Shown piece by piece: positions 1-12,136 of a DNA stretch of 64,000 bases. A program made the translations under genes and the position numbers. The notes under the pieces were generated by a model that was not told the origin of the DNA, made no database searches, and was given only the letters and a program-made list of their open reading frames with translations. Numbering within the stretch: the first letter of the stretch is position 1; each line of letters begins with the position of its first letter. The stretch lies in NCBI GenBank assembly GCA_014529385.2, contig CM043957.1:66108003-66172002 (forward strand), read 5' to 3'. Origin of the DNA: Adiantum capillus-veneris. Taxonomy: Eukaryota > Streptophyta > Polypodiopsida > Polypodiales > Pteridaceae.

Positions 1-2
1 CA

Positions 3-953
3 AAAGAGCCTATGGCTGAAACCCAAGATGAGGAAAGCAGGCCTATAGATGAGCAAAAGGATATGGATGAGGAAAGCAGGCCTAGGGATGAGCAAAATGA
101 TATGGATCAGGCAAGGATGTATGAGGCAAGCCGATCAACCGAGGGAGACGAAAAGACCTTGGAGGAAACCTTGAATGAGGCAGAAAGAGCCATGGGGGAG
201 ACCCCTGATGAAGATGTGAATGATGACTATGAAGATAAAGCAGAGGAGAGCAACAACGACATGAACACTACAGAGACCCAGTATGGACCCTTGCTACCCG
301 TAGATACGGTTGTTCCGGTAATGTCTATTCAAGTATGGAAAAATATGTTCAGCTTCTAACTACTTATATGTACTTGTCAACTTTTACAGAGGTTGATTAT
401 CTTGGACGTCAATGGATTGCTGCTGATGCGGGTGCCTCTCGGTGACAGAGGACCCTTTGAGGATTTGCAAACGTTTCGGATGGGAACTTGTCGAGTCGTG
501 GTTCGTCCAGGAACCAAGGAATTTATTCAGTTTCTTCTTCCGCGCTTCAGAGTTGCCATATGGTCTTCAATGCAAAGGCAAAACTTGTCGCCACTAGTTG
601 CAATAGTTTGCAGTGTATGCGACGCTCACACGTCAGATTTTGCCTTTTTGTATGATCAAAGAAAATGCGTTACCGTTGAGGGCCACTACCACCCTAAAAA
701 ACCACACTTACCTCTTTTGTACAAATCGTTTAGCCAAATCGGTGTACCCTTTGATGCAACTAATACACTACTAATTGATGATACTCCTGAAAAGGGAGAA
801 CTAAATCCGCCGGGAACAACTGTCTCACCACCTTCTTTCGAGGGGCATTCCTTCGATTTTTACCTTGAAGACATTCTGATTCCATACTTACAGAAATTGT
901 ATCTCAGTCCATTGTTCACGGACGAGTTTGTACTTTCGAATGAATTAAGATGA
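3..953 (+). CDS. FCP1/NIF-type HAD phosphatase-domain protein, 5' partial
   Basis: The reading frame is open from the window edge. An ATG lies at 12, but the gene may start further upstream. Exon 1 encodes an acidic Glu/Asp-rich segment with a short tandem repeat (core DEESRP.DEQ, twice). Exon 2 starts at 390 after a CTTTTACAG acceptor, and codon 393 is TTG, so the domain is reached only by splicing. The donor is at 318 (GTAATG) or 333 (GTATGG); both keep frame. Exon 2 carries the HAD motifs: DVNG at 405-416 (motif I, second Asp replaced by Asn), VAIWSSM (motif II) and LLIDDTPEK near 771-794 (motif IV), and it stops at 953. The family acts on phosphoproteins such as the RNA polymerase II C-terminal tail. 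The D-to-N change, common in plant DLNGLL-type members, makes catalysis doubtful. The domain call is firm; the substrate is unknown. Confidence 0.8.
318..389 (+). other. predicted short intron in the FCP1-domain gene
   Basis: An in-frame TAA at 357-359 separates the acidic N-terminal frame from the phosphatase domain, which has no ATG of its own. A polypyrimidine tract with CAG at 387-389 gives the acceptor. GT at 318 (72 bp intron) or GT at 333 (57 bp intron) both join the exons in phase 0. I see the sites; which donor is used is not decided by the sequence. Confidence 0.6.
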
Positions 954-980
954 CTCTTCTATCATGTCTTTGTCTTGTCT

Positions 981-1170
<190 letters not shown>

Positions 1171-1289
1171 ACGTGGTAAAGAAATGTATTTTAAGCACAC
1201 TTTTTCACAGGGCACAATTGAAAAATGAGCTCAATAAACTTCATGTCTTGAAAGTCATTTGTATACACTTGGGTTCACAAGAATATCTA

Positions 1290-2036
1290 TTATATTGACA
1301 CTACTTCAACCCGACCATCCAACTCTTTGCACAGAATATCTTTTTCCCTTCGCCGCATCACCTTACGGCCAGCTAGGAAAAAGGAAAAATCTGATAGGTC
1401 CTTGTCCATTGACTCTTCAATGATGTCATGCCACAAATGCTGAAGACTGCATAGCTCCCTTATTGTAACCACCAATAGTAGGCCATGCTCTTTATCAATC
1501 ACTTCCACATCCACAGCAGGATTATCTTCCAAACCTGCAGAAACTTGGTCCATAGGAATGTACTTACCGTTGAGCATTTGTGATCGCATATACCAAAACG
1601 AGAGGAACAGTGATTGGCTTGCAATCATGTACTTGACAACTAGAGTATCAAGCGCGACCTTGCACCGTAAACCAATCTCTTCCTTTGCATACCATCCTTT
1701 GTCAAGAAGTTTGTCACAGGATGACTGCTGAAATGACTTGCACATGAACATAGTTTTTGTAACTCAGATGTTGTAGCTATGAAACAGCTCTATGAAGAGT
1801 GCAACAGGATAGAAGTTTGCAATTCTAACCAGTTTGGTAGGAATAGAGCTACGTAGAGACCTTTGTATATCCTTTTGTCCATCAATGTTATGAAAGGGCA
1901 GTGATGCATTGGTCATTGGATCGCCAGGGTAAACATGTCCATGAACCCATAAGTTGATTGCCTTGCACCCAATGTTCCATAGCTGATCTGCAGCATTGGG
2001 ATTAGATGTGCAAAGTTGCAGTAGCTTACTCTTGCT
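1290..2036 (-). CDS. unrecognised spliced protein, two visible exons
   Basis: On the minus strand an exon runs from 2036 to about 1830 (69 codons) after an ATTTAG acceptor with a CTAAC branch-like site upstream. A phase-0 intron (GTTAG donor at 1829, TTTCAG acceptor ending at 1728) leads to an exon 1727-1290 that ends in a stop. The joined frame is open for about 214 codons with ordinary composition: a Trp/Cys-containing start (region with [12 protein letters not shown]), a middle part with [17 protein letters not shown], and a C-terminus of alternating hydrophobic strands around VEVIDKEHG and FFLAGRKV. That last part faintly recalls a beta-grasp, ubiquitin-like layout, but this is a guess. 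Earlier exons would lie above 2036. It converges tail-to-tail with the FCP1-domain gene. I do not recognise the family. Confidence 0.5.
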
Positions 2037-2379
2037 CTAAATCAGTGTTTAATCGATATCATTTTGTCTTGTTAGTAATGTCTTGTAGTGGTAGGGGATT
2101 GAATGGGAATTGTGTTGATAATCAAGAAAATTAGAGAGAGAATGTGTAATGGTGACTGCTACAAGTAGGTGAAGCTGGCTAAAAAGGAAAGAAGTGGAGA
2201 GTACTCAGAGATAAGAGAAAAGGATTCTTTTGTGGAGGGAAAAAAGAGAGGGAGTGCAACTCAATCTCTTTTGAATTCAAATTCTTGATTTTGAGTGTAG
2301 AGAGAGAAATGATGTTGCACGCAGAGGTAATGGAGTTTTCCATTGCTCTCACCAGGAGCTGGGATGGGAGAAGCATGAG

Positions 2380-2552
2380 AGAGAGAGGGGGGGGGGGGGG
2401 AGGGGAGTGCGAGAGAGAAAGACAATAAAGAAAGAGAGAGTGGGAGAGAGAACAAATCTGCAACCTTGGAGGATCCACACTTTCTGTCAAAAGTAGCTAG
2501 CAAAGAATGTCCCCTTAATAATTGGGATGGGTAAGTGACAAGAGAGAGAAGG

Positions 2553-2600
<48 letters not shown>
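2380..2600. repeat. purine-rich low-complexity tract
   Basis: A G-run at 2387-2400, interrupted GA stretches, and a perfect (GA)n at 2555-2599. The surrounding 2100-2720 is strongly purine-biased on the plus strand. Two minus-strand ORFs here are Ser/Leu/Pro translation artefacts. Confidence 0.9.
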
Positions 2601-2601
<1 letters not shown>

Positions 2602-4430
2602 GAATGAGAGAATGTGGAAAATCTTCTTTTCTAACAGGGGGACTAAAAAGTGCCTCCTTTAATGAGATCTAAGTGAGAGAGTGTGTTTTATATGCTAGAG
2701 AGAGAAGAGAGGGGTGGGAAAAAGACATTTTTGAATTTGTTTAGCCACCTCTCTTTTGGGTTACTAAATAGAATATTTTCAAATAAAAAATATGAAAATG
2801 TCTTTTTGTAAAATCTCAGCATAAGCCTTTTTGCCCTCTCTTTTAGGCTTGGTCGAACTTGTCTTAAGATTCAAGCATTCCCTTAAACTACCAAATAAAG
2901 AGGACCTTCTATACCCCAATCACTTCATAATGGCCCGATGCTTTCCTAATTGCACTCCATACTTCTTGACATAGTACATGTCGACGTCAAAGGAGAAGTC
3001 GATGCTGCAAGCCAAAAAAATTGGTTGTTGATGCCAACTACCACTATTGGAGGAAAGTGTCTTGCCTCCTCAAAGATACGAGAGTCACCGAAGCCAAAAA
3101 TTTGTGTATGTGTGTGTAGCTGTTTTACCATAAATAATATGACATAATTGAACTTTTTACATTCAAAAGACAGCTGGCTTTAGAAAAAAGGAAATGATAA
3201 GTACAAAAACAACTCAGTCTTAGAATTATTTTTGTACAATGTTTGTAAGAATGAGGCCTCATTCTAGTATACAAATAAAAAAAGAACTTCCCAAGCAGTA
3301 AGTGAATATGTAATCCAGTGTAGGACAGCTTGCCAAAGCTAGAGAAAACCTTCCGAGATAAGATAGAGTCCTTACTTGCATCCATCCAAACAAGACAACA
3401 AATATGTTAGCCTTGGATGTGTTTTACAGGCATCAATGTACTATACCAGTTGTTATCCATGTCCATCTTACAAAATGTTTTTAAAACTTTTACAAGCTAA
3501 GTCCATAGTAATTATGTGGACAAATTTTTTTCAAAAAAGAACCCAAAGTTTTTTATTTAGAGAAGAATTTTATATCATTCTTATTAGAAGGCCATCACCC
3601 CTTCTAATCCAAGTGTCTGAATCCCCCCACTTTTATTATCACAGTTTTTATCTTCCTAGATTAATGAAAGCACCATCATATGAAGTTTATGAAATAGGTT
3701 TTCTTTTGTATGTATAAAAAATTCCTTTAATAGTTCCAATCCAGCCATAGGCTAGTTCACTGTTTGTTTTAAGTCGAGTAAAGTTTAGGCCCACCATGGT
3801 ATCCAAATCCACCAGTTTGCAAGTCACTTACCTTATACATCATTTTGGCCAACCCAGGTTGCAAGATTCCCTTGCTGAATCAAGTTAGAACATGAGTCTA
3901 ACTAAAAAAATAATTATGCTATACAGTTGCCAATTCCTTATGTGAATGAACAAGGAGATCCTTGTAGTACTTTATCACGATGATTTTAGACATTCAACCA
4001 GTAAAACTGAAAGAAGAAGGGCCAGAAAAAACCATCTATCACCCATATGCAGCAGGGCCAAGCCCTGTTTTCACCATAATTAAAAAACCCATACTACCCA
4101 TGTAAATACCGATAAGCAGCAAATCAACCAGAATTTGGGAACTGTCCCAAAAGTCATCATGGATAAAGGAAGATTCAAATTTAGAGTCTGATAGTGTTAG
4201 GAAGAAAAAGACCCGAGGAGTCCACTATGTAAAAATTGCATATAGCACATACGAACAAGAGGTATTTAAATAATACCTTACCTGTATATTTTCAAGTATT
4301 ATATGTACCCTGTATGTATGCATTTTTGTAAAAAAACTAGCCTTTATGTATAAGAATTTTCACTTTCTCAATTAATAAAACCTTTATGTAAGTATATTTG
4401 TCTATAAATATACTTAATTATAAATCCCTT
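2600..4430. other. AT-rich stretch without recognisable genes
   Basis: Short ORFs only, with no domain-like wording on either strand. A TATA-like CTATAAATATAC near 4400 and a polyadenylation-like AATAAA near 4373 precede the gag-like relic, so this could be the edge of an old LTR. I cannot show a second LTR copy. Confidence 0.4.
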
Positions 4431-4439
4431 ATTTTGTTC

Positions 4440-5480
4440 GCACGTGCTATCTCACATATTTCCTAGTGGACACCCCGGGGAAAAAGAGGAGGCATAATTC
4501 ACCTTCCTCTAGGGAGCAGAAGAAAGGTAAGTCCAAAAAGGCAAAGCAAGTAGAAGAGGACAATTGTTAAAACACTTTAAGGCCTTGAGACATCCTTCCA
4601 CTAATCCCAAAGATAAGCCCTTTCATGATATTTGTGAAAGAGAAGTACATTAGTCTAGACTTTATTGGTATAACCCTAAGAATAGGGGAAAGCCTTATCC
4701 TTTGAATAGGGAAAGAATTGAAGTTTCTCAAGCAACTTAGGTGTTTCCTATTAATTGGAGCAAGGGAAATTTTTTATTTAATAAAAATGTGCCAAGGCCA
4801 GCTTTGTAGGGTTGGGGGTCAGCATACAACCTAGCCTTGATGAAATGCAATTATTGTACCGATGATGGTCACAAGGTGGGACCTAGTAGTGAGCTCTATT
4901 GTAAAAACAAAAAAGAAAGGGGAATGCTTGTGACTAGATATGGTGGGCCAGTCAAGAATCCAAAAGGAAGTCTTGAATTTTCTTCTCAAGCATTTATTTA
5001 GATTAATGTAGTGCTAATAGACATGGATCAATTATCTGAGATGATACATGATAAGAGTTATAGAGATGTTAAAAAAAAATCTTAGCGTTGGAAACAATTA
5101 TTGGTGTGGAATGTGATTTCTCTAATTGCATCATAATTGAAGAAACTATAGATCATGTCAGCACAGTTTTTGTAGTGACTATGAAAAGGGCTAAGAAGAA
5201 AGGTCTTATCCAATTGAAAGATCAATATGAACTCAAGAACAAAGTAAATAACAAGTTTAAGGAATAATGAAAAAAGTAATGAAGATAGAAGAAGACTGGA
5301 ATTTAAAATCAGAACTACTAATATTGAAGCACAATTCCAAAAAAGTATTGAAGATTTGATGCAAGCTTATGTGTAGATCCACACAATCAACTACCATAGG
5401 TGGTTCCCAATTTCAAAGAACATATTTTCAAGAAGTTTAGAGAACAAGGCAAAGATCATAACTCCCTTGGGAAGTGTCCG
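4440..5480 (+). pseudogene. decayed gag-like relic with CCHC-type knuckle
   Basis: Broken plus-strand frames show a basic KKRRHNSPSSREQKKG segment near 4480-4540, then around 4840-4920 a CNYCTDDGH box followed by a Cys ten residues on, which resembles a stretched CX2CX4HX4C zinc knuckle of retroviral-type Gag. A lysine-rich stretch follows at 5180-5270. Many stops and frameshifts are present. No protease or reverse transcriptase follows in frame, so the assignment to a Gypsy or Copia gag is inference. Confidence 0.3.
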
Positions 5481-6063
5481 TTTGAAGTGTCGTTTGCTTC
5501 GTGCTCATAGGTGAAAGATCTTCACAACATTGTGCTTGTCTCGCATAAGATTGTGTGTTGTTGTTGCTCACCTACTCCTTAATCTACTCATAACTCAAGA
5601 TTTACTTAAAAAAATTGTATTTTATGCATTGGAGGGGTGTGGGAACATCATTGCTAAGCTCTAGGGTGTATGCGGGGCTGAAAACATATAGGTCAAATTT
5701 TTCTTGTAGATAATAAGCACGATTTTGGCAAGTGGTCAAAAGGGAAGCTAAGGATATATGCATGTGTATTTAGATGTTTTCTACCCCTCCTTTAAGTTTC
5801 TTTTTTTTTGGACTTCATTTTCTTAGTGAACCAATGAGGTTTGCTTGTGGTATCAAAGGTAGCTTTTGCTGCTACTTGACATGCAGTAGAGTGTAGATTT
5901 GAGTAAGATAGGGATTGAGTGTCTTTTTTAGAGACTACCAACCTCTCAGGACTCCATGGACTAGTCGAGTTGACTTCGTCCCACGGTATGACATTTATAA
6001 TCATGGTTCTCACTATCACTACAATAAGATAGCAAGGCTTGGCATTTCGAGAGTCCCACATTT

Positions 6064-6079
6064 TGGCACCATTGCCGGG
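6064..6079 (+). other. tRNA-Asp-type primer binding site relic
   Basis: TGGCACCATTGCCGGG differs at two positions from TGGCGCCGTTGCCGGG, the complement of the 3' end of plant tRNA-Asp and the usual primer site of Athila/Tat-type Ty3 elements. It lies a few bases after a CCCACA that could end an LTR. No coding region can be followed behind it. Confidence 0.5.
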
Positions 6080-8856
6080 TACGAGGTGACCTAAATTAGA
6101 GAAAACCTTTGTACTCAATAGCAATGTCCTAAACTTCCTCTAGCTTTTCTTGGAGTACAAAAACCAACTTTAGAAACCACACGATTGAGGTGTGTCTAAT
6201 TTAGCTATGTAGAGGTGTCTTGGGAGTAGTCGTACTCACCGAGAATCTTTAAGCTTAGATTTTTTGGGGTTGATAACTTAGACTATGTTAGAGTCTGAGG
6301 ATTAGAAAATAAATAAACAGGTTCAGATAGAGAAGTAGAAGATACCTTGATGATCAAGAAGGGAAGACATAGGAGCATGTCAAATCTAGTTCAATTTCGA
6401 CAACAGTGAGACGAAAAGCCTAAATTGGACCCGCAATGCATGATTTGATAAAAGCTTCAAAAAAGGAGCAAGTTGGAGTCCAAATGAGGAAATTTTTGAA
6501 AGGAAAGTGTGCTGCATAGTTTAATACTAGGACTAACTAGGGTGTTTGGGAGAAAATGAGTCTGGAAGCCCAGGTATGTATGGCCCAAGTAGGCCAAAAC
6601 TAGTCTCATTTCTACTTTGACCTTCTTGGAGAGAGCATTCAGAGCTTATATTCTATGCACATTTTCCCACTCCTACCGACCTCTGTGCTACACAGTCTTT
6701 TGTAAGACATGAGGGATATGTTCCTAACTTACTAACAATCATGTTTGAACTTAGTTTTGGGGTCGAGGTATCTCTAAAGAACCCTAGGTTAGTAGAACTT
6801 TCACAAGAAAACACAAGGTGAAAAGTGACTGCAACTCCCAGATAGGTGGACCAAATCATACCAAACCTGAAAAGGGGCAAAGCAACCACTATTAAAAAGT
6901 TCCCAATAAGTCATATGATCATTTGACTTGAGGCTAGGGTGGTCTATATATAATAAGCTGAAATTTGGACTAGAGTTAGAAGTACAGTCTCAATCTGACT
7001 TCATAGAAGGCCTCCCCATAGGTTTCATAATCAATGTACCTAGGTAGAATCAAAAAGAAATCTCAATTGAGGCCTCAAACACAAGAAATTGGCTTGAACT
7101 ACCACAAAGTGTCATTTTTTTATTTAAGGCCTCAAAACCACTCCAAATTGGACCAAACTTGATGGGCCCTCTCCTCAAGGAATATGGGACACCACCCCAT
7201 TCAGGCTTCGAGGAAAAGTGATCCATTTCAAGTACCAAGAGCAGGAGCAAAACTGCCAAAGTTAGATAACCAAGTGTAAAACAAACTCAAGGAGACCAAG
7301 ATCAATGCAAATTAGGGCTAAGGTTTACTCACTAGGCCTATAGGACAAGTGTATAGCATTAGAAGTTGTAAAAGTTGAATTTTTGCAAGTAGAGATAATA
7401 AGCAGGCTTATTATTTCTTGACCTCAAACTAGCCCTTTTTTGCATTTTCACCTCATGCACACTATCCTCATGATGCATCAAGGCCCTGAATCCCCTTTCA
7501 TGCAAAAAATCACTCACATAGTGATCCCATCATCAAAAAATGCACCAGAGCTTCCAAATTCCAAATTCTACCATGTGCACAATCAAAATTCATTTTCAGC
7601 CATATCCTCTTTGGATCATTTTGTAGAAAATATCAAGGCAAATCATAATGAACTTCTATCAACTTTCATAATGTGTGACTTGCCCCATGGGTATACTACA
7701 TAAGAAAAACACTACAAAGTTGTTTTGAGAATCGCTAATTAGCTTAAAAAAAGGTTCTTTTATACCATCTCTACAAAAGTGTGTATGGATTGTAGTATAT
7801 GGTGCAAAGACATATAAAAATAAATCCGTTGGCTCTGAATCACATATTTATGTGGTGTTTGCCAGTATATAGAGTGGCACATAAGGTATTGTGACAAACA
7901 AAGTTCATTTGACCTAGGAAAATAATCATTCAATATGAGTGGGTAGGACAAAAACACACAAAAAATAAGGGACATTGATGTATCCATTAAAATTGTGAAG
8001 ACTTCTTTATAAATCAAAAATGGATTTTTCTTGCATATTTATGTTTTCTCCATTGGAAGCTTTCCCAAAAAAATCCATTTGCCATTGTTTGGAGCATACA
8101 AATGACCTATGATTTTCTCCAAGTTTTTGGATATTATAATGTCCACATTATATTTCAGTGTCTGGGTATCAATCTAGTGTTAACCCCTATGCACATGCCA
8201 AATCTTGTTTTGATACCAAAATGGTGCCCTTGAGCTTATTATTTCTAATGTAAATTTTTTGTCAAATCAGCTTTTTTATGTTTACACTTTGTTTTTATGG
8301 GTCAATGTGGTAATTATTTGGCTTTAATTGTTGTAAATATGATCTAAAAAATCTCAATTCAGACTTGGCAAGTGATGTTCTGCTCTAAAAATGCAGCCTC
8401 ATGGTAAGAAAACTCCAACTAGACAGATAACCTTTCCAATTGGATTAAGTGGTGCTTACGTACACACTTACCATATCGTTTAGCACAAGATTAATACTTG
8501 TAATCTTCCTATCCTCTCTAGATGACTGGTGTACTAAGGTGTGTTCCCCCACCGTTTACAGACACACCTCCAAAATGATTGGTAAACAGGGATCACAATT
8601 CCTTTACAACATTGCCAAGTAATCAACAATTTTATGAACCAACATGGTTAACTTTAAAGATTGGAAAAGTGGATTGAGTAGACCTTACAAAGTTGATCAC
8701 CCGAATGGAGCCATGACCCCTATTGGTGATTGATAGACCCACAATTAATCTCATTGAGGTACTGCACATATAGTGCAATAGACACTCCAATATGAGACAG
8801 AGGGGATTGGCACATGGAAATCACCATCCAACCATTCCCTATATAGGGTCCAGTGG
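6080..8856. other. decayed AT-rich sequence, no gene seen
   Basis: After the tRNA-Asp primer-site relic, neither strand has an open frame with recognisable domain wording. The stretch probably holds degraded retroelement internal sequence, but nothing supports a named feature. Confidence 0.4.
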
Positions 8857-8956
8857 CCATGCTATGTACAGAACCCCCTTTATCACATGTATGTCTTGGC
8901 CCTTCACCATGCTATGTATAGGACCCCCTTTACCGCATGTCAGTCTTGGCCCTTGG
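8857..8956. repeat. 50 bp tandem duplication
   Basis: Two head-to-tail copies with period 50 (8857-8906 and 8907-8956), both starting CCATGCTATGTA and containing ACCCCCTTTA and GTCTTGGCCCTT, with a few mismatches. The flanking sequence is non-coding. Confidence 0.85.
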
Positions 8957-9744
8957 CTTGCTTGATCTTACCTTAGGCATGACAAAAGAGGTCTATGAGG
9001 ATGTGCTTGGGTATGTGTTCTAGGAACCCAAATTCGTCTATGTCCTTTGTAAAATCCTTGTGTCTCTATTGGTTGTTTAGATATGATCCAACCATGGGAT
9101 AACTCACCATGTGTATTGTGGCTCTCAATCCATCTAGCATAGTATCACTAGCTAATGGTCTAGTCTATGTCATCATGCGAGACAGATAAACATTGTAACA
9201 TACCCAAGATTTATCAATAAGAACTATTTCAATTTTACTTTTCAAAAGTATTTAAGGTTCGCATTTTTATTAAGTCATAGAGTTTTCTAATGAAACAATT
9301 GAATCAAAAATCGGACTTCAAAACTATAAATTATGGCCTTGTTCAATTGAGAACAATAGGTTTCTATGGGAAATTTAAGCCTTAAGACTATAATTAAAGA
9401 TAAGAGTTGACACTTGAGAGAAAAAGAGAAAATTTTGGCTAAGTTCTAGGAAAGAAAGAGTATTTCTGGGAAAGAAAGAGTGTTCTTCAGAAATTTTTAG
9501 CAAAAAAAGAGTATTTTTTGGAAAGAAAGAGTTTGAGGAAATTTTTAACAAAAAAAGAGTTATTTCTAGAGAAGCAAAAGAGGTAATTCAAGATTAAAGC
9601 TTTTTATACAAGCTTCTCCTAAAATTAGAGTCTCCAAATCGCGCATCACACACAAAAAAAATATATATTAATAGCCACAAACATGTGCAAACTTATCTTC
9701 TCGCTTTTCACTATTCTTAGCTTTGGCTTTTGCCCTTGAGAGAC

Positions 9745-9752
9745 TATATAAA
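9745..9752 (+). promoter_or_regulatory. TATA box of the Gy1 LTR
   Basis: TATATAAA followed about 25-30 bp later by a CA-rich, CAAAAGATCTC-type leader, as in plant LTR promoters. The short ORFs just downstream (9723-10107) are low-complexity Ser/Thr frames and not genes. Confidence 0.5.
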
Positions 9753-10467
9753 GGCCCCTCTTCCCTTAGTTTCAAGACACACACAAAAGATCTCAAAAAC
9801 CAAAGCTCTCTTGCCCTGATGCCGATGTATCTTCTCCCCTTTAACCTCTTTCTCACAACCTCTCACCCTCAAGCCATCTCCATCTCCAACTCCAACTCCA
9901 TCTCTACCACCGTCGTGCTATCCCTTGAATTGTAGATCTCTCTTTCTCTCTGTTTGTCATAGCAAAGCTTTTCCTCTTCTCTTTTGCAATACAATGGCCC
10001 AAAAGCAAGTAACACAAAGCTTTAAAGACACTCCTATCGTTCCACCTCCAAATAAGGTATCAACTACTCCAGTCGTAGCTCGAGGTATCATCTGCGGAAG
10101 AAGTTGAAGCCGTCCAACCTCCAACACAAGAGGTAGTCAAACATGTTGCTAATTTGATTTAAAAAAATTAACAATTTTGCATTTTTATACATGTTGACCT
10201 GATAAGTCAAGTGTACGAATTTCCTTAGACCATCCAAGAAACGTGATTGTATCACAAGAAACAAGGATATGATTTTGTAGATTAGTGAAAGAATTGTTTG
10301 ATAAGTTGTTATTGTTTGATATTAAGAGTTATTCGATCATGCTTGAAGAATCACTCAAACAAAAAAATTATTGAGGGAATATCTTGTTTCTAGATGGAAC
10401 TTGTGGTTAGTGAGATGATTCCATGATTAGCGGAGATTAAGCTAAAGTTATCAGCTCTCTTTTTGTC

Positions 10468-10600
10468 CCTTGTGATTAGCAACATGCCTTGTAGTTAGTA
10501 CGATGCCTTGTGGTTAGAAAGATGTTTTGCAATTAGCAAGATTCCTTGCAATTAACAAGATGCCTTGCGGCTAGCAAGATGCCTTGCGGTGAGCAATTGG
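10468..10600. repeat. 19 bp minisatellite, seven units
   Basis: Seven consecutive 19-mers of the type CCTTG-YRRTTAGCAAG-ATG (first unit begins CCTTGTGATTAGC). Units differ at one to four positions. The array lies inside the presumed LTR of Gy1. Confidence 0.9.
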
Positions 10601-11288
10601 GAAATTTTGCACATTTTTCAATTAGCATAATCCTTTGCAAAGGTTGTATTAGTTAGATAGAGAAAGTCTATGGGTAGAGGCAAACTCGTAAGAAAATTGG
10701 ATAATTCTCTTTTTTTTTAAATATAGGGCTTTCTTCATTAGACTTTGGTTGAGAAATAATTGTTTGGTTGATGTTTGAAGGGATATATGAAAGAACATGT
10801 GTCCAGAATCAATAAAGGAACCTTGTTTGTACATGTAAAACAATGTGGTAGTAATAAGAGAAACAGGTGAGTGCAGTGTGAAAAGTGGGAGACTAGTATC
10901 CAAATGGCTCTATGTCTTCTAGGATGGGTGGACTTGATTAATCAGATAGTTTTCACAAGACTATTAATTAGTTAAGAATAAGTTTCATATCACATTTAGG
11001 ACTTATGAATAGCATCCGTGCCTCTTCAACGTGGGGAAAAGGCATTGTTTATAGATCCTAGGTATGTCAAAGAGATTTTATCTTTATGGATAAATAAAAT
11101 AACTCTCATTATAATCCTTTATTTATTGACCTGGATTGTGGCGTATGACCCTTACAACCTCGATCACAATGGATAGAGGACTTCCTCTCTTCTATTCTTG
11201 CTTTGTGGAATTGGAGTAGGTTGTCATCAATGGAACTTGAGAATAAAGGAAGGTCGTCAACCCACCTTCTAGGTTGGGACCTCACTAT

Positions 11289-11300
11289 TGGTATCAGAGC
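11289..11300 (+). other. tRNA-iMet primer binding site of Gy1
   Basis: TGGTATCAGAGC is an exact complement of the 3' end of plant initiator-Met tRNA, the standard primer site of many plant LTR retrotransposons. It fixes the plus orientation of Gy1. Confidence 0.85.
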
Positions 11301-11612
11301 CTTAGGTTAAAAGTTTGGATTATTAACAATCTGCTTTGTTCTTTGAGTTGTGATCAATAATCGCACTCGATCAACCTTGAAGAGAAAAATTTTCATTGAC
11401 TACCCCAAGTTTCCTCATGTGTATCGTTTTCTAAACCCATGGCATAAACCACTGAAATATTACGACATGCTAGTTGATGGTATCATAGTAATGGTTGAAA
11501 CCTCTAATATGTTTTTCTCATGGAGAGATCTTTGTAACCCACCCTAAATGACTTTTTGATGATTGTATGAATAGGAGATTAGGTTTTTTTTATTTGAAAA
11601 AATTTGTTTGAC

Positions 11613-12136
11613 TGGTTAAGTCATTTGATTGAGTTTTTAATAAGTCATGACTAGTCGTAATGTGATTTATTAATAATGGACTGGATAAATCAAGACTAGT
11701 TAAGTCATGTGATTGAGTTTTAATGGACTAGATAATTCATGGTTGGATAAGGCATGTGATTGACCTTTTAGTGGACTGGATAAGTCTATGTCTGGAAAAT
11801 ACCTTATTGTTTTGACTTATTATAAACATTGATGTTAATATATGTGTACACTAAGGGGGAACCCTCAAATCACTAGTTAAGTCATTTAATTGAGTTTTTA
11901 ATAAGTCATGATTGGTCAAGTCATGTGATTTATTTTTAATGGACCGGATAAGTCAAGGCTAGTTAAGTCATGTGATTGAGTTTTAATGGACTAGATAAGT
12001 CATGATTGGTTAAGCCATGTGATTGAGCTTTTAGTGGATTGGATAAGTCTATGTCTTGAAAATACCTTATTGTTTTGAGTTATTATAAACATTGATGTTT
12101 GTATATGCGTACACTGAGGGGAACCCTCAAATCACT
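11613..12136. repeat. 262 bp tandem duplication in the Gy1 leader
   Basis: Two adjacent copies (about 11,613-11,874 and 11,875-12,136) share the whole run from GTTAAGTCATTT to CCCTCAAATCACT. Inside each copy are smaller repeats of the theme TTAAGTCATGTGATTGAG. The second copy runs into the start of gag. Confidence 0.85.

Larger units (their letters stand above)
9195..11285 (+). other. putative 5' LTR of Gypsy element Gy1
   Basis: The stretch ends ..GGGACCTCA a few bases before a tRNA-iMet primer site at 11289 and may begin at TGTAACATACCC. It has a TATA box (TATATAAA, 9745-9752), a CT/CA-rich leader behind it, and a 19 bp minisatellite. About 2.1 kb is long but normal for plant Ty3 LTRs. No second copy is visible in the window, so the left border is a guess. 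Confidence 0.4.

Noticed and set aside
10468-10600. CRISPR-like array of 19 bp units
   Set aside because: Units are contiguous with no unique spacers, and the context is a plant retroelement; it is a minisatellite.
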